A DNA stretch of 56,138 bases from NCBI RefSeq assembly GCF_900091955.1, contig NZ_FMDF01000090.1, positions 1-56,138 on the forward strand, read 5' to 3'. Made by a program: the position numbers and the translations under genes. The notes under the pieces were generated by a model, which saw nothing but the letters and a program-made list of their open reading frames with translations, was not told the origin of the DNA and made no database searches. Position 1 is the stretch's first letter, and every line of letters starts with the position of its first letter. Below are positions 26,232 through 34,073 of the stretch, one piece after another. The DNA comes from Streptomyces sp. Ncost-T10-10d. Its GTDB lineage: Bacteria > Actinomycetota > Actinomycetes > Streptomycetales > Streptomycetaceae.

Positions 26232-27457
26232 CAGCACCAGCACCAGCACCAGCACCAGTCATCGAGGACCTGCTGCGTGAGCTCACGCAGCAGGTCCTCG
26301 GCACGTTGGTACGTCGGCACGGCCGGTTCGAAGGATGTGAGGACGCCGTACAGGAGGCCGTCCTCGCCGCCACCGTGCAGTGGCCGGCCGAGGGAGTGCC
26401 GAACAACCCGCGCGGCTGGTTGACGACGGTCGCGTCCCGGCGGCTCATCGACCAGATGCGCAGTGATCACGCGCGCCGCGAGCGGGAGGCGGCAACGGCC
26501 ACCGAGGTGGTGCCCGAGGAGGTACCGGACACCGACGACACGCTCGTCCTGCTGTTCCTGTGCTGCCATCCGACGCTGACCGCGGCCTCCCAGACCGCCC
26601 TGACGCTTCGGGCGGTCGGCGGCCTGACCACTGCCGAGATCGCCCGTGCATTCCTGGTGCCGGAGGCCACGATGGCGGCCAGGATCAGCCGGGCCAAGCA
26701 GCGCATCAAGGCCACCGGCAGCTCGTTCAGCCTGCCGGACGGGGCGGAGCGCGAGGAGCGGCTACGGGTCGTCCTGCACGTGCTCTACCTGATCTTCAAC
26801 GAGGGCTACACCGCCTCCTCGGGCAGCGAGTTGCACCGCGCCGACCTTGCGCACGAGGCGATCCGGCTGGCCAGGATGGTCCACGCGCAGCTGCCCGAGG
26901 ACGGCGAGGTGACCGGGCTGCTCGCGCTGATGCTGCTGACCCACGCCCGCCGCGAGGCACGTACGACGGCGGCCGGCGACCTGGTGCCGCTGGACGAGCA
27001 GGACCGTACGAAGTGGGACCGCGGGCTGATCGACGAGGGCATCGAACTGGTCAAGGCGTCGTTCGCCGACGCGGCGCTGGGGCCTTACCAGCTGCAGGCC
27101 GCCATCGCCGCCACGCACGCCGACGCGGCCACGGCCGACGGGACCAACTGGCCGCAGGTGCATGCCCTCTACCTGATCCTGGAACGGATCGCGCCCAACC
27201 CGATGGTCACCCTCAACCGGGCGATCGCGCTCGCCGAGACCGAGGGTCCGGCGGCCGGGCTGGCCCTGTTGTCCACATTGGACAGTGACGAGCGGATGGC
27301 CGCGCATCATCGGCTGCTGTCCGTACGGGCGCATCTGCTGGAGAAGACCGGCGACACGGCCGGGGCGTACGAGCACTACCGGCGCGCCGCGAAATCCACC
27401 GCCAGCATCGCCGAGCGGCGCTATCTGGAGTCCCGGGCCGGCCGGGTGAAAGCGTAG
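26228..27457 (+). CDS. ECF42-type RNA polymerase sigma factor with long C-terminal extension
   Basis: Predicted 409-aa sigma factor. Region 2 is FEGCEDAVQEAVLAATVQWP and NPRGWLTTVASRRLIDQMRS; region 4 is ALTLRAVGGLTTAEIARAFL and PEATMAARISRAKQRIK. From about residue 180 comes the SnoaL-free ECF42 extension (DUF6596 and TPR-like), including VLHVLYLIFNEGYTAS and DRGLIDEGIELVKASFADAALGPYQLQAAIAATHAD in two blocks. The extension is needed for activity in studied ECF42 proteins, which lack a classical anti-sigma. The first codons encode APAPAPAP from a CAGCAC microsatellite. It is coupled to yciI and likely autoregulated. Confidence 0.93.
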   Translation: MTAPAPAPAPVIEDLLRELTQQVLGTLVRRHGRFEGCEDAVQEAVLAATVQWPAEGVPNNPRGWLTTVASRRLIDQMRSDHARREREAATATEVVPEEVPDTDDTLVLLFLCCHPTLTAASQTALTLRAVGGLTTAEIARAFLVPEATMAARISRAKQRIKATGSSFSLPDGAEREERLRVVLHVLYLIFNEGYTASSGSELHRADLAHEAIRLARMVHAQLPEDGEVTGLLALMLLTHARREARTTAAGDLVPLDEQDRTKWDRGLIDEGIELVKASFADAALGPYQLQAAIAATHADAATADGTNWPQVHALYLILERIAPNPMVTLNRAIALAETEGPAAGLALLSTLDSDERMAAHHRLLSVRAHLLEKTGDTAGAYEHYRRAAKSTASIAERRYLESRAGRVKA

Positions 27458-27602
27458 ATTCTGGCTCGATCCTCGTGCGCGCTCAACCTGGACAACTGGG
27501 ACGAGAACTGGGGTGTCTCCGTCGAGGCGCTGAAGGAAGAAGCGATCGAGGCAGCTGAACAGCTCCTGAGTAAGCAGCCGCCCGGAGAGCGCAAGGACTG
27601 AC
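27458..27602 (+). pseudogene. C-terminal scrap of an unidentified protein
   Basis: Directly after the sigma stop, in the same frame, the sequence reads LNLDNWDENWGVSVEALKEE and AIEAAEQLLSKQPPGERKD before a TGA at 27602. It looks like a genuine acidic helical C-terminus. There is no start codon, and I do not recognise the family. Confidence 0.3.
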
Positions 27603-27721
27603 TGTCGGTCCATTCACCGTTGACCAGTGGCTCTGCTCGAATGGTCGACCAGAAATTGATCCGCAACACTCCGTATGACATCACAGCACCGCGTTGTCCT
27701 GTCAAGACTTATCCTGGCCGC

Positions 27722-28072
27722 GTGATCAACGGTGGACACGTCATCATCTACAGCCGTGATGCGGAAGCGGACCGGGCCTTCTTCAGAGATGTGCTCGAGT
27801 ATCCGCATGTCGACGCGGGAGGCGGCTGGCTGATTTTCAAGCTTCCGCCGACCGAGGTCGCCGTGCATCCCACGGACGGCCCGGAGACGCAGGAGCTCTA
27901 TCTGATGTGCGACGACGTCGAGGCAACCGTGAAGAACCTGACCGCCAAGGGAGTCGAGTTCACGCAGCCGGTGACCGATGCGCGCTGGGGACGGCTCACC
28001 AGATTCCGTCTGCCGGGTGGCGGCGAGGTGGGCCTGTACGAGCCCCGCCATGAGCGTGCTACCGACCTGTGA
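27722..28072 (+). CDS. VOC family (glyoxalase-like) protein
   Basis: Predicted 116-aa single-domain vicinal-oxygen-chelate protein: INGGHVIIYSRDAEADRAFF (first metal His), GGGWLIFKLPPTEVAVHP, ELYLMCDDVEATVKNLTAKG (Glu) and GRLTRFRLPGGGEVGLYEPR (final Glu). Such proteins bind a divalent metal and act as lyases, dioxygenases or antibiotic-binding proteins. GTG 27722 is chosen because homologues begin at this residue; no strong ribosome binding site is seen. It lies between the two ECF42 modules. Confidence 0.82.
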   Translation: MINGGHVIIYSRDAEADRAFFRDVLEYPHVDAGGGWLIFKLPPTEVAVHPTDGPETQELYLMCDDVEATVKNLTAKGVEFTQPVTDARWGRLTRFRLPGGGEVGLYEPRHERATDL

Positions 28073-29149
28073 GGCATCCCGGCTCCGGGGGTTCCCGGGT
28101 GGGCGGCCACTGACGGTGGATCAGCCACCAGGTCAACCATCTGAGCAGAGCCGCCAGCAGTCGTCACACTCCGTCTGCGCTTCATAGAAGTCGTGCCAGA
28201 ACCAGTACTCAGCCAAAAGCCATCTCCCCAAGCTCCCGAACCGCCCCAGCCGCGCGCAAGTTCGCCCGACTGCTCGTCGTGTATCCGGGGCGAGCGGTCG
28301 TGGTGGCCGCCCCCTGACCACGGCCGCAGCGTGTGGATGTCAATAAAACGTGAGGTTGTCCGCCGGCTGCTCGCAGTTCGCGGTGGGATACACCTCGACG
28401 CATGAGGGTGTCGAAGGACGGCAGAAGCGCGGGCATGTCGTCGGACCGGTGATTTCTTACGTCTTCTTCTCGGCCGGATTCCCGAATTCGCTCCCACTGG
28501 GTCGCGAAGTCGCATTCGCGATGGTTTGCCGGCGGGAGATCACGGCCGAAAAGGCATGGCACACACTCTGGAGGCCATCCGGTAGTGGCTGGCTTCGGTG
28601 AAATGATCTCGGCGTGATAGTGGCGGCAACGACCGGCGGTCGGCCACCGCTCTCGGAGTGCATTGAGAGATGGGCCAATCGGGTGATTAATTGGCGCAGG
28701 GGTTGATGGCGGTTCGTTCATTGGGGTTACTGAAGTCGTTGAACCGGTGGGCCGCCCATCCCTCCCCGGGGAGCTCGGCAATTGGCCCGCCCGTTTCGGC
28801 CCTTCCTGCTGGCAGGGCTCCGGCGAGCAGAGCCACTGCATGGCTGCTCCGGAGAGCCACCGGCCGGTGGGTGCTCCCGACATCGGCTGGTGAAGCGACC
28901 CGCCGTGCTTGAGACCGGGCAGCGGTGCGCACGTCGCGGCTGATGCCGTCGGCCCCGGTCGCCGTCGGATCCGCCCCCGTCCCCAGCGGACTCATCGCCG
29001 CAAGCCGCTGCCCGGTCGCCTTCCCCAAAGCCGAGTGCCGTTCTTCCTCTCACCCCTGACCGCACGTCGGGCACGAGGGAAGCCTGCCGTCGATCTCGGC
29101 CAGTCCCTGTGCGGACCGCAACGGTCCGCCTGTCGTAGGAGGAACCGTC
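28073..29149. other. 1.1-kb stretch without a supported gene
   Basis: Frames on both strands lack codon bias. A minus-strand piece (LAEYWFWHDFYEAQTECDDC at about 28150-28230) may be a scrap of a lost gene. At 28738-28775 lies a GC-rich block, ACCGGTGGGCCGCCCA and then CCCTCCCCGGGG, that is repeated inverted at 34984-35018. Confidence 0.45.
28738..28775 (+). repeat. short dispersed repeat, copy 1
   Basis: AACCGGTGGGCCGCCCA followed by TCCCTCCCCGGGGAGC. It matches the reverse complement of 34984-35018 at nearly every position. Confidence 0.55.
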
Positions 29150-29734
29150 ATGTCCACAAACGCAACCTCGACCGACCAGTCGCAGTCGGCCGCCCAACTG
29201 CCTTTCCCCTTCGGCCCGCTGCTCCTGGCGGTCCTGCCCAACTCCGGACCGGTCGTCGGCGGCAATACGGTTCAGCTCCTCGGAGTGGGCCTCAGCGGTG
29301 CCACCAGCGTTCTGTTCGGTACCACGCCGGCCACCATCGTCTCCCAGGACATGCTGGGGCTCACTGTCACGATCGTGGTCCCGGCGAACGCCGCAGGCAC
29401 GGTGCCCGTCACCGTCACCACCGGCGGTGGCACGAGCAACTCGGTGTTCTACACCTACGTGAACCCGTCCACGCCTGCTCCTCCCACCGCCACCAGTATC
29501 ACCCCGGCCTCGGGCCCGGTCGCAGGCGGTACCCCGTTCGTGATCGCCGGCACCAACCTGAACGGTGGCACTGTCAACGTCAACGGAGTTCCGGCCACCG
29601 TGCTGGTCAGTGACCCCACCGGGATCCTGCTCTTCGGGATCATTCCGGCCGGCACCGCCGCGGGCAACGTCCCGGTCGTGGTCACGACCGCAGCCGGCAC
29701 CGCCACCGTCCCCGGCGGATACACCTACATCTGA
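29150..29734 (+). CDS. IPT/TIG domain protein with two repeats
   Basis: Predicted 194-aa protein made of two IPT/TIG immunoglobulin-like domains. Repeat 1 (residues 27-103) has VLPNSGPVVGGNTVQLLGVG, VLFGTTPATIV and VTTGGGTSNSVFYTYV; repeat 2 (about 110-194) has ITPASGPVAGGTPFVIAGTN, VNVNGVPATVLV and the terminal VPGGYTYI. There is no signal peptide or membrane anchor, which is unusual for TIG domains but common in short streptomycete members. A good GGAGG precedes ATG 29150. It may be a carbohydrate-binding or phage-tail-like surface protein; its role is unknown. Confidence 0.88.
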   Translation: MSTNATSTDQSQSAAQLPFPFGPLLLAVLPNSGPVVGGNTVQLLGVGLSGATSVLFGTTPATIVSQDMLGLTVTIVVPANAAGTVPVTVTTGGGTSNSVFYTYVNPSTPAPPTATSITPASGPVAGGTPFVIAGTNLNGGTVNVNGVPATVLVSDPTGILLFGIIPAGTAAGNVPVVVTTAAGTATVPGGYTYI

Positions 29735-29870
29735 CATCCCCCACCGCCTCTCACCTGCCACGTCGTCATGCCGACGGGCCAGAGCCGAACAACGCCGGTC
29801 TGCGAGTTCCTTACGCAGGCCGGCGCTGTCCGGAATCAGGGACGGCTCCGGGGCCGAGGCCGGTGAGATC

Positions 29871-30056
29871 GCGCCGGCCGTGGCCGACCGAGACCATCCC
29901 GCAGCCCGGGCAGCCGGTCAGATCGGCGTCGGACTCGACGACCAACACCACCAGACCCTGCCCACCGCCAACGTCGGGATCACGGGTGACGTCGAGGACG
30001 TGCATGCCCTCCGCATCGAACAACTCATCGTCCGAGCGCACTACGACGCGCCGGCA
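29871..30056 (-). pseudogene. ISL3-family transposase, N-terminal remnant
   Basis: The minus strand reads CRRVVVRSDDELFDAEGMHV, LVVLVVESDADLTGCPGCG and MVSVGHGRRDLT. This is the N-terminal zinc-finger region of ISL3 transposases (CPxC). The catalytic domain is missing. An IS-end-like sequence lies upstream at 30178. Confidence 0.7.
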
Positions 30057-30077
30057 CCATACGGACAGTGACGCACG

Positions 30078-30131
30078 CGAGGCCTTCTCTTGATTCAGTT
30101 GTTTGGTCGCTGTTGATCTCGGAAGGCCTCG
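30078..30131. repeat. 10-bp inverted repeat next to the ISL3 remnant
   Basis: CGAGGCCTTC at 30078 pairs with GAAGGCCTCG at 30122 across a 34-base loop. It may be a terminator or an insertion-sequence end. Confidence 0.4.
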
Positions 30132-30175
30132 CTCCGTCTCGCCCTCGCGCCACGCCGTGCACCCGGACACGACGA

Positions 30176-30222
30176 CACGGCTCACCCAGGCTCCTCCACG
30201 AGAGCCAAAAAAATCGGAAGAA
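30176..30222 (+). repeat. IS-end-like direct repeat, left copy
   Basis: CGGCTCACCCAGGCTCCTCC and then ACGAGAGCC, matching 32068-32105 in the same orientation with a few differences. The second YciI-ECF42 module lies between the copies. Confidence 0.55.
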
Positions 30223-30224
30223 GA

Positions 30225-30251
30225 TGTCGAGAACCCATGACCGGCTCCGTC
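30225..30251 (+). promoter_or_regulatory. ECF42-like promoter of the second YciI-sigma operon
   Basis: TGTCGA, 17 bases, CGTC, ending 54 bases before the yciI ATG. It is the alternative form of the ECF42 promoter and differs from the TGTCAA/CGAC pair used by the first module. Confidence 0.72.
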
Positions 30252-30305
30252 CCCGCAATGAACGCGACCAGAATGGGCCGCACACCAGCACCGAGGAGAA
30301 ACACG

Positions 30306-30713
30306 ATGGCCAAGTATCTGCTGCTGAAGCACTACCGCGGCGCCCCGGCTGCGGTCAACGACGTGCCGATGGACCAGTGGACGCCGGAGGAGATCTCGGC
30401 CCACGTACAGTACATGCAGGAATTCGCGGCCCGCCTCGAGAAGACCGGCGAGTTCGTCGACGGTCAGGCGCTCGCCCCCGAGGGGACGTTCGTCCGGTAC
30501 GACGGCGAGGGGCGTCCACCGGTCACCGACGGCCCGTTCGCCGAGACCAAGGACCTCATCGCCGGCTGGATGGTGATCGACGTCGACAGCTATGAGCGCG
30601 CCATCGAGCTGGCCGGGGAACTGTCGGCCGCCCCCGGGGCGGGTGGGAAGCCGATCCACGAGTGGCTCGAGGTGCGCCCGTTCCTGGCCTGCCCGCCCAC
30701 CATCACGGAGTGA
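30306..30713 (+). CDS. YciI/DGPF-family protein of the second ECF42 module
   Basis: Predicted 135-aa YCII-domain protein: MAKYLLLKHYRGAPAAVNDV, EFAARLEKTGEFVDGQALAP, the DGPF motif PPVTDGPFAETKDLIAGWMV and the C-terminal KPIHEWLEVRPF. ATG 30306 follows GAGGAGAAA. It resembles typical ECF42-linked members more closely than the first copy does, so the two are old paralogues and not a recent duplication. The sigma gene begins 8 bases after its stop. Confidence 0.92.
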   Translation: MAKYLLLKHYRGAPAAVNDVPMDQWTPEEISAHVQYMQEFAARLEKTGEFVDGQALAPEGTFVRYDGEGRPPVTDGPFAETKDLIAGWMVIDVDSYERAIELAGELSAAPGAGGKPIHEWLEVRPFLACPPTITE

Positions 30714-30721
30714 CCTCATCG

Positions 30722-31867
30722 ATGAACGAGGCCCTGCTCCGGAGCCTCACGCCGAGCGTGCTCGGGATCCTCGTCCGCCGCGGAGCCGACTTCGCGGCGG
30801 CCGAGGACGCCGTGCAGGACGCGCTGGTCGAGGCGGTCCGCGTCTGGCCGGCCGACCTGCCGCGGGACCCGAAGGGCTGGCTGGTCACCGTGGCCTGGCG
30901 CCGGTTCCTCGACGCGACCCGGGCGGACACCGCCCGCCGCCGGCGTGAGGACCGCATCGACGAGGAGCCGGCGCCCGGGCCCGCGCCCGCGGTGGACGAC
31001 ACGCTCCAGCTCTACTTCCTGTGTGCCCACCCGTCGCTGACGCCGTCGTCCGCGGTCGCGCTCACGCTACGCGCCGTGGGCGGGCTGACCACCCGCCAGA
31101 TCGCCCAGGCCTACCTGGTGCCCGAGGCGACCATGGCGCAGCGCATCAGCCGGGCCAAGCGCACCGTCTCCGGCGTGCGGTTCGACCAGCCCGGCGACGT
31201 CGCCACCGTGCTGCGCGTCCTCTACTTGGTCTTCAACGAGGGCTACTTGGGCGACGTCGACCTCGCCGCCGAGGCCATCCGGCTCACCCGGCAGCTCGCG
31301 GCCGCGATCGTCCACCCCGAGGTGGCGGGGCTGCTCGCCCTCATGCTGCTCCACCATGCCCGGCGCGCCACCCGGACCGCGCCCGACGGCAGCCTGGTGC
31401 CACTCGCCGAGCAGGATCGCAGCCGGTGGGACACCGAGTCGATCGCCGAGGGCGTCGAGATCCTGCAAGCGGCCCTTGCCCGCGACCGGCTGGGTGAGTT
31501 CCAGGCCCAGGCCGCCATCGCGGCACTCCACGCTGACGCGCCCACCGCTGAGGAGACCGACTGGGTGCAGATCGTCGAGTGGTATGACGAGCTCACGCGC
31601 CTGACCGACAGCCCGGTTGTCCGGCTCAACCGAGCGGTGGCCGTCGGCGAGGCCGACGGGCCGCGGGCCGGCCTGGCGGTGCTCGTGGCGCTGGACGACT
31701 CACTGCCCCGCCACGCCGCGGTGGCGGCGTACCTGCACGAGCGCGACGGCGACCTGGCGACGGCGGCACGGCTGTATGCCGAGGCGGCCCAAAAGGCACC
31801 CAACCTCGCTGAGCGCGACCACCTGACGCGCCAGGCCGCCCGGCTCAACGCCCGCCGGTGCCGCTGA
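30722..31867 (+). CDS. second ECF42-type sigma factor
   Basis: Predicted 381-aa sigma factor with region 2 ADFAAAEDAVQDALVEAVRV and PKGWLVTVAWRRFLDATRAD, region 4 LTLRAVGGLTTRQIAQAYLV and ATMAQRISRAKRTV, and the long ECF42 C-terminal extension (VLRVLYLVFNEGYLGDVDLA, LNRAVAVGEADGPRAGLAVL). It shares layout with the first copy but differs at many positions, including the region 4.2 helix, which fits a different promoter sequence. It is translated with the YciI gene. IS-end-like repeats flank this module. Confidence 0.93.
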   Translation: MNEALLRSLTPSVLGILVRRGADFAAAEDAVQDALVEAVRVWPADLPRDPKGWLVTVAWRRFLDATRADTARRRREDRIDEEPAPGPAPAVDDTLQLYFLCAHPSLTPSSAVALTLRAVGGLTTRQIAQAYLVPEATMAQRISRAKRTVSGVRFDQPGDVATVLRVLYLVFNEGYLGDVDLAAEAIRLTRQLAAAIVHPEVAGLLALMLLHHARRATRTAPDGSLVPLAEQDRSRWDTESIAEGVEILQAALARDRLGEFQAQAAIAALHADAPTAEETDWVQIVEWYDELTRLTDSPVVRLNRAVAVGEADGPRAGLAVLVALDDSLPRHAAVAAYLHERDGDLATAARLYAEAAQKAPNLAERDHLTRQAARLNARRCR

Positions 31868-32067
31868 CGGGTCGCGCTCGGATTTTCCTCCAGCACTTGG
31901 GGAGTGGTTGCCTCAAAGTGAGCAGGCGGGTCGAGCTGCACGACGCGTTGCCGGCGGGGAAGCTCGGCGGCGACGAAGGCGCTCTGGAGACGTGGAGTCT
32001 CAAGAGGCCCGCCTGCTGGAGCGCCCGGTGAAGGTGACCCATCTGCGACGGTTCGGCTGCCCGAGAG

Positions 32068-32105
32068 GCGGCTCGCCCAGGCTCATCCACGAAGAGCCGA
32101 AATAG
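32068..32105 (+). repeat. IS-end-like direct repeat, right copy
   Basis: CGGCTCGCCCAGGCTCATCC and then ACGAAGAGCCGAAATAGG, the counterpart of the copy at 30176. Confidence 0.55.
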
Positions 32106-32155
32106 GTTTGTCGCAAAGCCCGTCCGGGCGCTGAGCATGTCTCGGCCGACTCGAG

Positions 32156-32251
32156 AACTGGAAGGCCCTGCGGGACTGCAGGCTGAAGGGCGATGGCATC
32201 CACCAGGGCATGCTCGCCATCGCCCGCCTTCGCAATCTCGCCCTCACCGGA
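32156..32251 (+). pseudogene. transposase C-terminal remnant
   Basis: NWKALRDCRLKGDGIHQGML followed by AIARLRNLALTG is the common C-terminal end of streptomycete DDE transposases of the 'transposase family protein' group. No upstream catalytic domain remains. It sits just outside the right IS-end-like repeat. Confidence 0.6.
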
Positions 32252-32328
32252 TGTCCCACGCTCCATTGCTGGCCCGGCGTCTCACTTCGGAGAGCCACCG
32301 GAACACTGAGCGGTGGGCCAAGGGCGAG

Positions 32329-33132
32329 TCAGGGGCGGATGTGTTTCAACGTGAACTCGGGCAGGGCATACGGGCCGGCTTGCGGAGCTTCGGGATCGGC
32401 AGGGACGTTGGCGTCGGTGATGTGCGTCGCAAATGTTTCGGCGTTGTCGACGGGCGTGTAGGCCAGTTCGGACTCCGCAGGGAGTTCCCAGAAGCGGCGG
32501 GTGTTTGCAGAGACGGCGTACACCGTGACAAAACGCGTGGCGAGCGGGGCGATGAGCGCGGCGCGACAGAAGCCGACGGCATCGCGCGGGCTGAGCCAAG
32601 TCGCCAGATGGCGCGACTCGGTGGGCGCCTCCTCGAAGCTGCCAATGCGAAGGCATATCACGGAGACATCGAACTTGTCCGAGTACAGCCGCCCCATAGC
32701 CTCGACAGCTGCCTTGCTCACCCCGTACAGCCCGTCAGGGCGCACCGGCTCCTGTGGACCGGTGCGATGGGCCCTGGGATAGAAACCGGTCACGCGGTTA
32801 CTGCTGGCCAGTACGACCCGTGGAATCGCCGCGCGGCGAGCGGCCTCCAGGACATGGTGGGTGCCCAGCACGTTGGCTTCCAGGAGATGCTCAAGCGGTG
32901 CTTCGTCCGGCAGGCCGCCCAGGTGGAGCACGGCGTCCGCTTCCTCGAGCGCAGCCTCGACGGCGGCCGCGTCCCGAAGATCGACGGTGTGGACCACCTC
33001 GTTCGCGGCCTCGACCTGGAGGGGAACGCGGTCGAGCAAGACGAGACGGCTGACCTCGCTGCGCAACGCGCGGCGTACGACCGAGCCGATGTTTCCTGCT
33101 GCCCCGGTGACTACCACTGTTCCCAGCCTCAC
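32329..33132 (-). CDS. NAD-dependent epimerase/dehydratase, uronate-dehydrogenase-like
   Basis: Predicted 267-aa short-chain dehydrogenase of the extended type. The Rossmann motif is VVVTGAAGNIGSVVRRAL at the N-terminus; the catalytic Tyr-Lys pair is DGLYGVSKAAVEAMGRLY; the segment LASSNRVTGFYPRAHRTGPQ is close to uronate dehydrogenase (Udh), as are LRIGSFEEAPTESRHLATWL and the C-terminal PVDNAETFATHIT. Udh oxidises glucuronate or galacturonate to the aldarolactone. No other uronate genes adjoin it, so the substrate is inferred only. Confidence 0.82.
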   Translation of the reverse strand: MRLGTVVVTGAAGNIGSVVRRALRSEVSRLVLLDRVPLQVEAANEVVHTVDLRDAAAVEAALEEADAVLHLGGLPDEAPLEHLLEANVLGTHHVLEAARRAAIPRVVLASSNRVTGFYPRAHRTGPQEPVRPDGLYGVSKAAVEAMGRLYSDKFDVSVICLRIGSFEEAPTESRHLATWLSPRDAVGFCRAALIAPLATRFVTVYAVSANTRRFWELPAESELAYTPVDNAETFATHITDANVPADPEAPQAGPYALPEFTLKHIRP

Positions 33133-33344
33133 TGCACGTCTCCCTGTTCGACCTCAACAACGCCTGATCCTGGCAGGCGGCAATCGTCTCATCGCCGGAC
33201 GATCACCCGGAAGGCGTTCGGACAGCCCAACTCTGGCCGCCGTCGGGACCTTCATTGATCGCGGGGGATGTATCGGCTGCAACCGATGAACTTGGTAGCC
33301 CGCAAGGCTACTTACCGGACATCGGCATCCCACCGCAACGCGGC
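33133..33344. other. gene-free stretch
   Basis: No coding signal is seen here before the integrase scrap. Confidence 0.4.
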
Positions 33345-33467
33345 AGGACCTCCGCGATCCGCCGGCACGTCCTCCAGGCCCCGGCCCCTGTCATCGCCAG
33401 GGCCCTCGGCCACCACGACAAGCTTGCCACCCGGCCGGTCACCGAAGCCGGAGGCGCCTGGAGTTGA
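33345..33467 (+). pseudogene. tyrosine integrase, C-terminal scrap
   Basis: RTSAIRRHVLQAPAPVIARA followed by LGHHDKLATRPVTEAGGAWS is the C-terminal part of streptomycete tyrosine recombinases, normally RLGRTxAIRxHVLxxPAPVVAxALGYH. The catalytic Tyr region is altered and the rest of the enzyme is absent. Confidence 0.55.
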
Positions 33468-33578
33468 CGTCGTGGGGAAGGTTCTGGAGAGAACGGAGAT
33501 CCTGATGGCTCTTCCCCGGCCGTCGGACAGGGGGCTCGGAGGACGGTGTCCGGGTCGCGGAACGACATCTGGACGGTT

Positions 33579-34073
33579 TCACCCGGTCAGCGAGATCCGT
33601 GCCCAGAAGGTGCGGCCGCCGTCGGTCTCCAACCGTGTTCCCAGTGCCTGGGCGGACTGCGCGACCACCACCAGACCTCGACCGTATTCATTGGCATTGC
33701 CGCCGCGGTGCGGGTCGGAGGATTTTCCACCTTCGTCCTGGACTTCCACCAGAAGCCAGTCACCGTCCTTTTGCAGGCGGCCGGTGATCGAGACGCTGTT
33801 GGTGTGGACGACGGCGTTGGTCATCAACTCGGAGATCACGAGTAAGGCCGCACAACGGACACTTTCGTCTGTTATGTCCTCCGAGTCCATCCACAACCGA
33901 GCCAGTTGGCGGCAGACCGGCACCGCTCGCTCCAGTGTTGGCACGCGGAACGAGGCCAGTCGACTGCTTGGCCAACCGTCGGCCAGGGTCCGGGCGGACA
34001 CCGTTTTTGGCCATTGTTCAATCTCTTGGGGGGACAGTGCGATCTGTGCCCCCGACCAAGCAGTCGGCAGCAT
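33579..34073 (-). CDS. ATP-binding anti-sigma-type protein (HATPase_c_2)
   Basis: Predicted 164-aa protein of the RsbW-like histidine-kinase-ATPase group, abundant in Streptomyces. Seen are RVPTLERAVPVCRQLARLWM, then the N-box ALLVISELMTNAVVHTNSVS, the G1 box VEVQDEGGKSSDPH and the G2-like NEYGRGLVVVAQSAQALGTR. Such proteins bind ATP and inhibit a partner sigma or phosphorylate an anti-anti-sigma factor. The frame extends upstream to 34220, but ATG 34073 after GAGGAAGAG fits homologues. There is no adjacent partner gene. Confidence 0.85.
   Translation of the reverse strand: MLPTAWSGAQIALSPQEIEQWPKTVSARTLADGWPSSRLASFRVPTLERAVPVCRQLARLWMDSEDITDESVRCAALLVISELMTNAVVHTNSVSITGRLQKDGDWLLVEVQDEGGKSSDPHRGGNANEYGRGLVVVAQSAQALGTRLETDGGRTFWARISLTG

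Noticed and set aside
26226..26262. Tandem CAGCAC units, considered as a CRISPR-like or regulatory repeat
   Set aside because: It is a short microsatellite inside the first codons of the sigma gene, encoding Ala-Pro repeats, with no spacers.
27699..27725. TGTCAA upstream of the VOC gene, considered as a fourth ECF42 promoter
   Set aside because: The position 17 bases downstream reads TGAT, not CGAC or CGTC, and it would overlap the chosen GTG start.
29811..30719. 302-codon minus-strand frame
   Set aside because: Its upper two thirds are antisense to the second YciI gene; only the last 80 residues (ISL3 remnant) are meaningful.
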